Below are positions 61,483 to 64,000 of a stretch of 64,000 nucleotides of DNA, piece after piece (within the stretch, counting starts at the first letter, position 1; the number at the start of each line of letters is the position of its first letter). A model generated the notes under the pieces. The model was given only the letters and a program-made list of their open reading frames with translations. It ran no database searches and had not been told where the DNA came from. The stretch lies in the NCBI GenBank assembly GCA_963785115.1, contig CAWATY010000009.1, forward strand, positions 682,001 through 746,000, read 5' to 3'. This DNA comes from JACCWP01 sp963785115 (GTDB taxonomy: Bacteria > Actinomycetota > Actinomycetes > Propionibacteriales > Nocardioidaceae). The translations under genes were made by a program, and so were the position numbers.

Positions 61483-62874
61483 TCAGCGGTCCGGCGGCCG
61501 GGCCGGGAGTCGGACTCGCAGGGCCGTCTCGCCCGGTTGCGAGTCCACGTCGATGCTGCCGCCGTGGTGCTCCACGACGATGCGGCGGGCGATGTCGAGG
61601 CCGAGTCCCGTCCCCTTGCCGACGTCCTTGGTCGTGTAGAACGCCTCGAAGGCGCGCGCCACCACGTCGGGCCCCATGCCCTGGCCGGTGTCCGCGACGG
61701 TCACGACGACGCCGTCGCCGTCCGGGCGGGTCGACAACCTCAGGGTGCCGGTCCCGTCCATCGCGTCGACGGCGTTGTCGATCAGGTTGGTCCACACCTG
61801 GTTGAGCTCGCCCGCGTTGGCCTCGATGCGAGGGACGTCGGCGCCGTAGTCGCGCACGACCGTGACCCCGTCGCGAAGCTTGTGGCCCAGCATCACCAGC
61901 GTGCTCTCGAGGCCATCGGTCACGTCGAGCTGCTGCAGCGAGGCACGGTCCAGCTGTGAGTACGAGCGGACCGCGGCCACCAGTCCGGACACCCGCTGGG
62001 TCGAGTCCTGCACCTCGGACAGCAGGGTGGCCACGGACAACGTGCTCGCCACCCACACGATGCCGTGCTCCAGCTCCGGTCCGGGCAGGACGGTCGCCGC
62101 CCGTTCGCACCAGGCGACGTCGACCCCGGCGGCGGCCAGCGCAGGAGCGATCGTCCAGGCACGGTCGATGTCACGGCGGCCGAGCCACGAGGCCAGCGCC
62201 TCCTCCCGATCGCCCCTGGCAAGCGGGTCACCGGAGAAGTCCGGCGGCTCGAGGTCGCGTCGGAGGGCGTCCAGGGCGCTGAACTGCTCAGCCGTGATGT
62301 CGCCACCGGCGAGCCGGCTCAGCGACGAGAGCAGCGTCTCGACCGCGTCCTCGAGGGCGCTGGCCGCGCGGGTGGCGGCGGCTGCCGGGTTGTTGATCTC
62401 GTGCGCGAGACCGGCCGCGAGCGTGCCCAGGGTGACCAGGGCGTCGCGCTGCCGCGCCCTCGACTCGATCGCGCGAGCGGTGCCGTACAGCCCTCGGATG
62501 AGGTGCCCGCCGAACGGGAACCACCGGTTCGACAGGTCGTGCAGCACGTTCGACGGCACCCGCAGCACCCGACCGGACTCCCGGCCCTGCCCGGTCGCGA
62601 GATAGACACCGTTCTCGTCCCAGGCCCGGAAGCCACCGGCCCACCGCCCCGGCACATCCATCCGTCCGACCACGGTGTCCTCGCGGCCGATGTGCCGGAC
62701 GAGGTCAAGGGCGCCGTCGACGAGGACCCACCAGAAGTCCGCGTGCTCGCCCTCGCGGAAGAGCACCACCCCGGGCTCGATCGGGACCTCGGTACCGCCC
62801 TCGGCGAGCTCGCCGAGCTGGTCGTCCGACAGCCCGTCGAACAGGCCGAGCGGCCTGAGGTCGTCGACGTCCAT
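61483..62874 (-). CDS. cyclic-nucleotide-binding sensor histidine kinase
   Basis: 463 residues. Residues 8-120 form a CNB (cAMP receptor-like) domain (LFDGLSDDQLGELAEGGTEV, then VVLFREGEHADFWWVLVDGA). The kinase H-box is LGTLAAGLAHEINNPAAAA near residue 148; NLIDNAVDAMDG, DTGQGMGPDVV and GKGTGLGLDIARR are the N, G1 and G2 boxes. No membrane helix, so it is cytoplasmic. Its start shares one base with the stop of the flavoprotein gene before it. No response regulator is seen here. Confidence 0.88.
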   Translation of the reverse strand: MDVDDLRPLGLFDGLSDDQLGELAEGGTEVPIEPGVVLFREGEHADFWWVLVDGALDLVRHIGREDTVVGRMDVPGRWAGGFRAWDENGVYLATGQGRESGRVLRVPSNVLHDLSNRWFPFGGHLIRGLYGTARAIESRARQRDALVTLGTLAAGLAHEINNPAAAATRAASALEDAVETLLSSLSRLAGGDITAEQFSALDALRRDLEPPDFSGDPLARGDREEALASWLGRRDIDRAWTIAPALAAAGVDVAWCERAATVLPGPELEHGIVWVASTLSVATLLSEVQDSTQRVSGLVAAVRSYSQLDRASLQQLDVTDGLESTLVMLGHKLRDGVTVVRDYGADVPRIEANAGELNQVWTNLIDNAVDAMDGTGTLRLSTRPDGDGVVVTVADTGQGMGPDVVARAFEAFYTTKDVGKGTGLGLDIARRIVVEHHGGSIDVDSQPGETALRVRLPARPPDR

Positions 62875-64000
62875 CAGACGGTCGCCAGGTAGCGGTGCAC
62901 GAGGTGGACCGCCATGGCGCCCTCGCCGACGGCTGACGCCACGCGCTTCATCGAGCCGAGCCGGACGTCGCCGGCGGCGAAGACCCCCGGCGTGCTGGTC
63001 TCGAGCGCCAGCGGGTCGTGCGGCAGCGGTTGCCCGTTCGTGCGGTCGTGAGCCAGCAGGTCCTGGCCGGTCACGACGAAACCTCGGTCGTCGCGCACCA
63101 CCTCGGCGCCGAGCCATTCGGTGCGGGGAGCGGCGCCGATGAAGACGAACAGCCAGCTCGACTGCACCTCGTCGGTCGCGCCGGAGTCCCTGTGCTGAAG
63201 TGTGAGGGCCTCGAGGTGGCCGTCCCCTCGGCACCCGACGACCTCGGTCCGGAGCCGGACCTCGATGTTGGCGGCCGACGTGATCCGCGCGATCAGGTAC
63301 TGCGACATGGTGTCCTCGAGCGTCGCCGCCCGGACCACGAGCACCACCCGCTTGGCGAACCGGGCCAGGTTGAGCGCGGCCTGTCCGGCGGAGTTGGCGG
63401 CACCGACGACGTACACGTCGTCGCCCTCGCACTGGATCGCCTCGCTGGCGGTCGCGCCGTAGTAGACGCCGCGGCCGGTCAGTTCGGCGAGGCCGGTGGC
63501 CGTCAGGCTGCGGTACGACACCCCGGTCGCCACGATGAGCGCGCGCGCCTCGATCTCGCCCGAGCCGTCGAGGAGCACGGCGTGCACCGGCCCACGGGTC
63601 TCCAGTCCGACGACGGACCGCGCGAGCACCATCTCGGCGCCGAAGCGGGCGACCTGCGCGACGGCGCGGTGCGTGAGGTCGGAGCCGGTCAGGCCCTTGG
63701 GGAAGCCCAGGTAGTTCTCGATCGCTGCGCTCTGCCCGGCCTGTCCCCCGGGCGCCTCGCGTTCGACGACGACGCTACTGAGGCCCTCGGACGCCGCGTA
63801 CAGCGCCGCCGCGAGCCCGGCCGGTCCCCCGCCGACGATGCAGAGGTCGTACAGCGGCTGCTCGGCGCGGGTGCGCAGGCCCAGCGCCGCGGCGAGGTCG
63901 AGCAGCGCGGGGGCCCGCAGCGGCTCACCCTCCGGCAGCAGCACGAGCGGCAGGTCGTCGGTCGTCGCCGCCGCCAGGTCGCGCAGTCGCTGGCCCTCGT
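62874..64000 (-). CDS. thioredoxin-reductase-like flavoprotein without CxxC (5' truncated)
   Basis: The gene runs off the window end; about 375 C-terminal codons are present. The first 40 visible codons (DDLPLVLLPEGEPLRAP, then LLDLAAALGL) look like the end of a glutaredoxin-like domain. The TrxR part has LCIVGGGPAGLAAALYAASEG, GQAGQSAAIENYLGFPKG, YVVGAANSAGQAALNLARFA and TSTPGVFAAGDVR. At the place of the redox CxxC the protein reads GVYYGATASEA, so no disulfide can form there. It probably signals redox state to the kinase encoded next. Confidence 0.85.
   Translation of the reverse strand, partial: EGQRLRDLAAATTDDLPLVLLPEGEPLRAPALLDLAAALGLRTRAEQPLYDLCIVGGGPAGLAAALYAASEGLSSVVVEREAPGGQAGQSAAIENYLGFPKGLTGSDLTHRAVAQVARFGAEMVLARSVVGLETRGPVHAVLLDGSGEIEARALIVATGVSYRSLTATGLAELTGRGVYYGATASEAIQCEGDDVYVVGAANSAGQAALNLARFAKRVVLVVRAATLEDTMSQYLIARITSAANIEVRLRTEVVGCRGDGHLEALTLQHRDSGATDEVQSSWLFVFIGAAPRTEWLGAEVVRDDRGFVVTGQDLLAHDRTNGQPLPHDPLALETSTPGVFAAGDVRLGSMKRVASAVGEGAMAVHLVHRYLATV

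Overview
The window is uniformly high-GC DNA with GTG starts, ATGA/GTGA stop-start overlaps and Shine-Dalgarno-led genes. It contains the conserved actinobacterial block pgsA - DUF881 - small basic protein - DUF881 - gcvH - garA - ftsR - bifunctional nuclease - merR, syntenic with the Mycobacterium Rv1822-Rv1830 region. The organism is therefore an actinomycete. A soil member of the Nocardioidaceae type is my best guess from gene content, but that is inference. No transposase, integrase, phage gene, CRISPR array or plasmid origin was seen, so this reads as ordinary chromosome rich in catabolic modules.

Layout. 1-5.8 kb: end of sbcC, an ECF sigma/anti-sigma pair, a DUF5999 protein and the TldD/TldE protease pair. 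5.8-14.4 kb: a complete protocatechuate branch of the beta-ketoadipate pathway (pcaIJF converging on pcaHGBDC), an IclR regulator (pcaR) and pobA, with near-identical palindromic operators in front of pcaHG/pcaR and pobA. 14.4-20.4 kb: a frameshifted serine hydrolase, gcvP behind a glycine riboswitch, and a xylulokinase-type kinase. 20.5-23.9 kb: membrane proteins, a flavin amine oxidase and an LLM-type oxidoreductase. 23.9-29.6 kb: the conserved pgsA-gcvH-garA-ftsR locus. 29.6-31.6 kb: small single genes (NYN, PPOX, hypothetical, cupin). 31.6-39 kb: a six-gene operon (ribA, RibD-type reductase, UPF0104 membrane protein, glycosyltransferase, degenerate PTPS-like protein, MDR dehydrogenase) divergent from a fused CDP-alcohol phosphotransferase/sulfatase. 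39-46.7 kb: an ECF sigma/anti-sigma pair, a TolB-like exported protein, a GNAT, an MFS carrier, a divergent Nramp carrier, a sigma-gene remnant, a DoxX protein behind a perfect ECF41-type promoter and the ECF41 factor itself. 47.8-57.3 kb: an aldarate island (gudD, kdgD, LysR, TctCBA, UspA, two more enolase-superfamily dehydratases). 57.3-64 kb: a large secreted glycoside hydrolase, two small membrane/secreted proteins, tRNA-Pro(GGG), and a cyclic-nucleotide-binding histidine kinase with a thioredoxin-reductase-like flavoprotein cut by the window end.

How the genes work together. PobA makes protocatechuate from 4-hydroxybenzoate; PcaGH, PcaB, PcaC, PcaD, PcaIJ and PcaF carry it to succinyl-CoA and acetyl-CoA. 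In the aldarate island a TctCBA carrier would import glucarate/galactarate-like diacids, the enolase-family dehydratases give 5-keto-4-deoxyglucarate and KdgD decarboxylates it; the LysR gene lies between two almost superimposable promoters, each with a palindromic box centred about 65 bp upstream of the predicted start. The most promising undescribed system is the operon at 31.6-36.6 kb with its divergent partner, which joins pyrimidine/pterin-type enzymes to lipid and glycan enzymes.

Three frameshifts (near 15524, 55316 and 55530) disrupt otherwise well conserved proteins; two lie in short homopolymers and could be sequencing errors. All functions are read from sequence motifs and gene order; no database search was possible.
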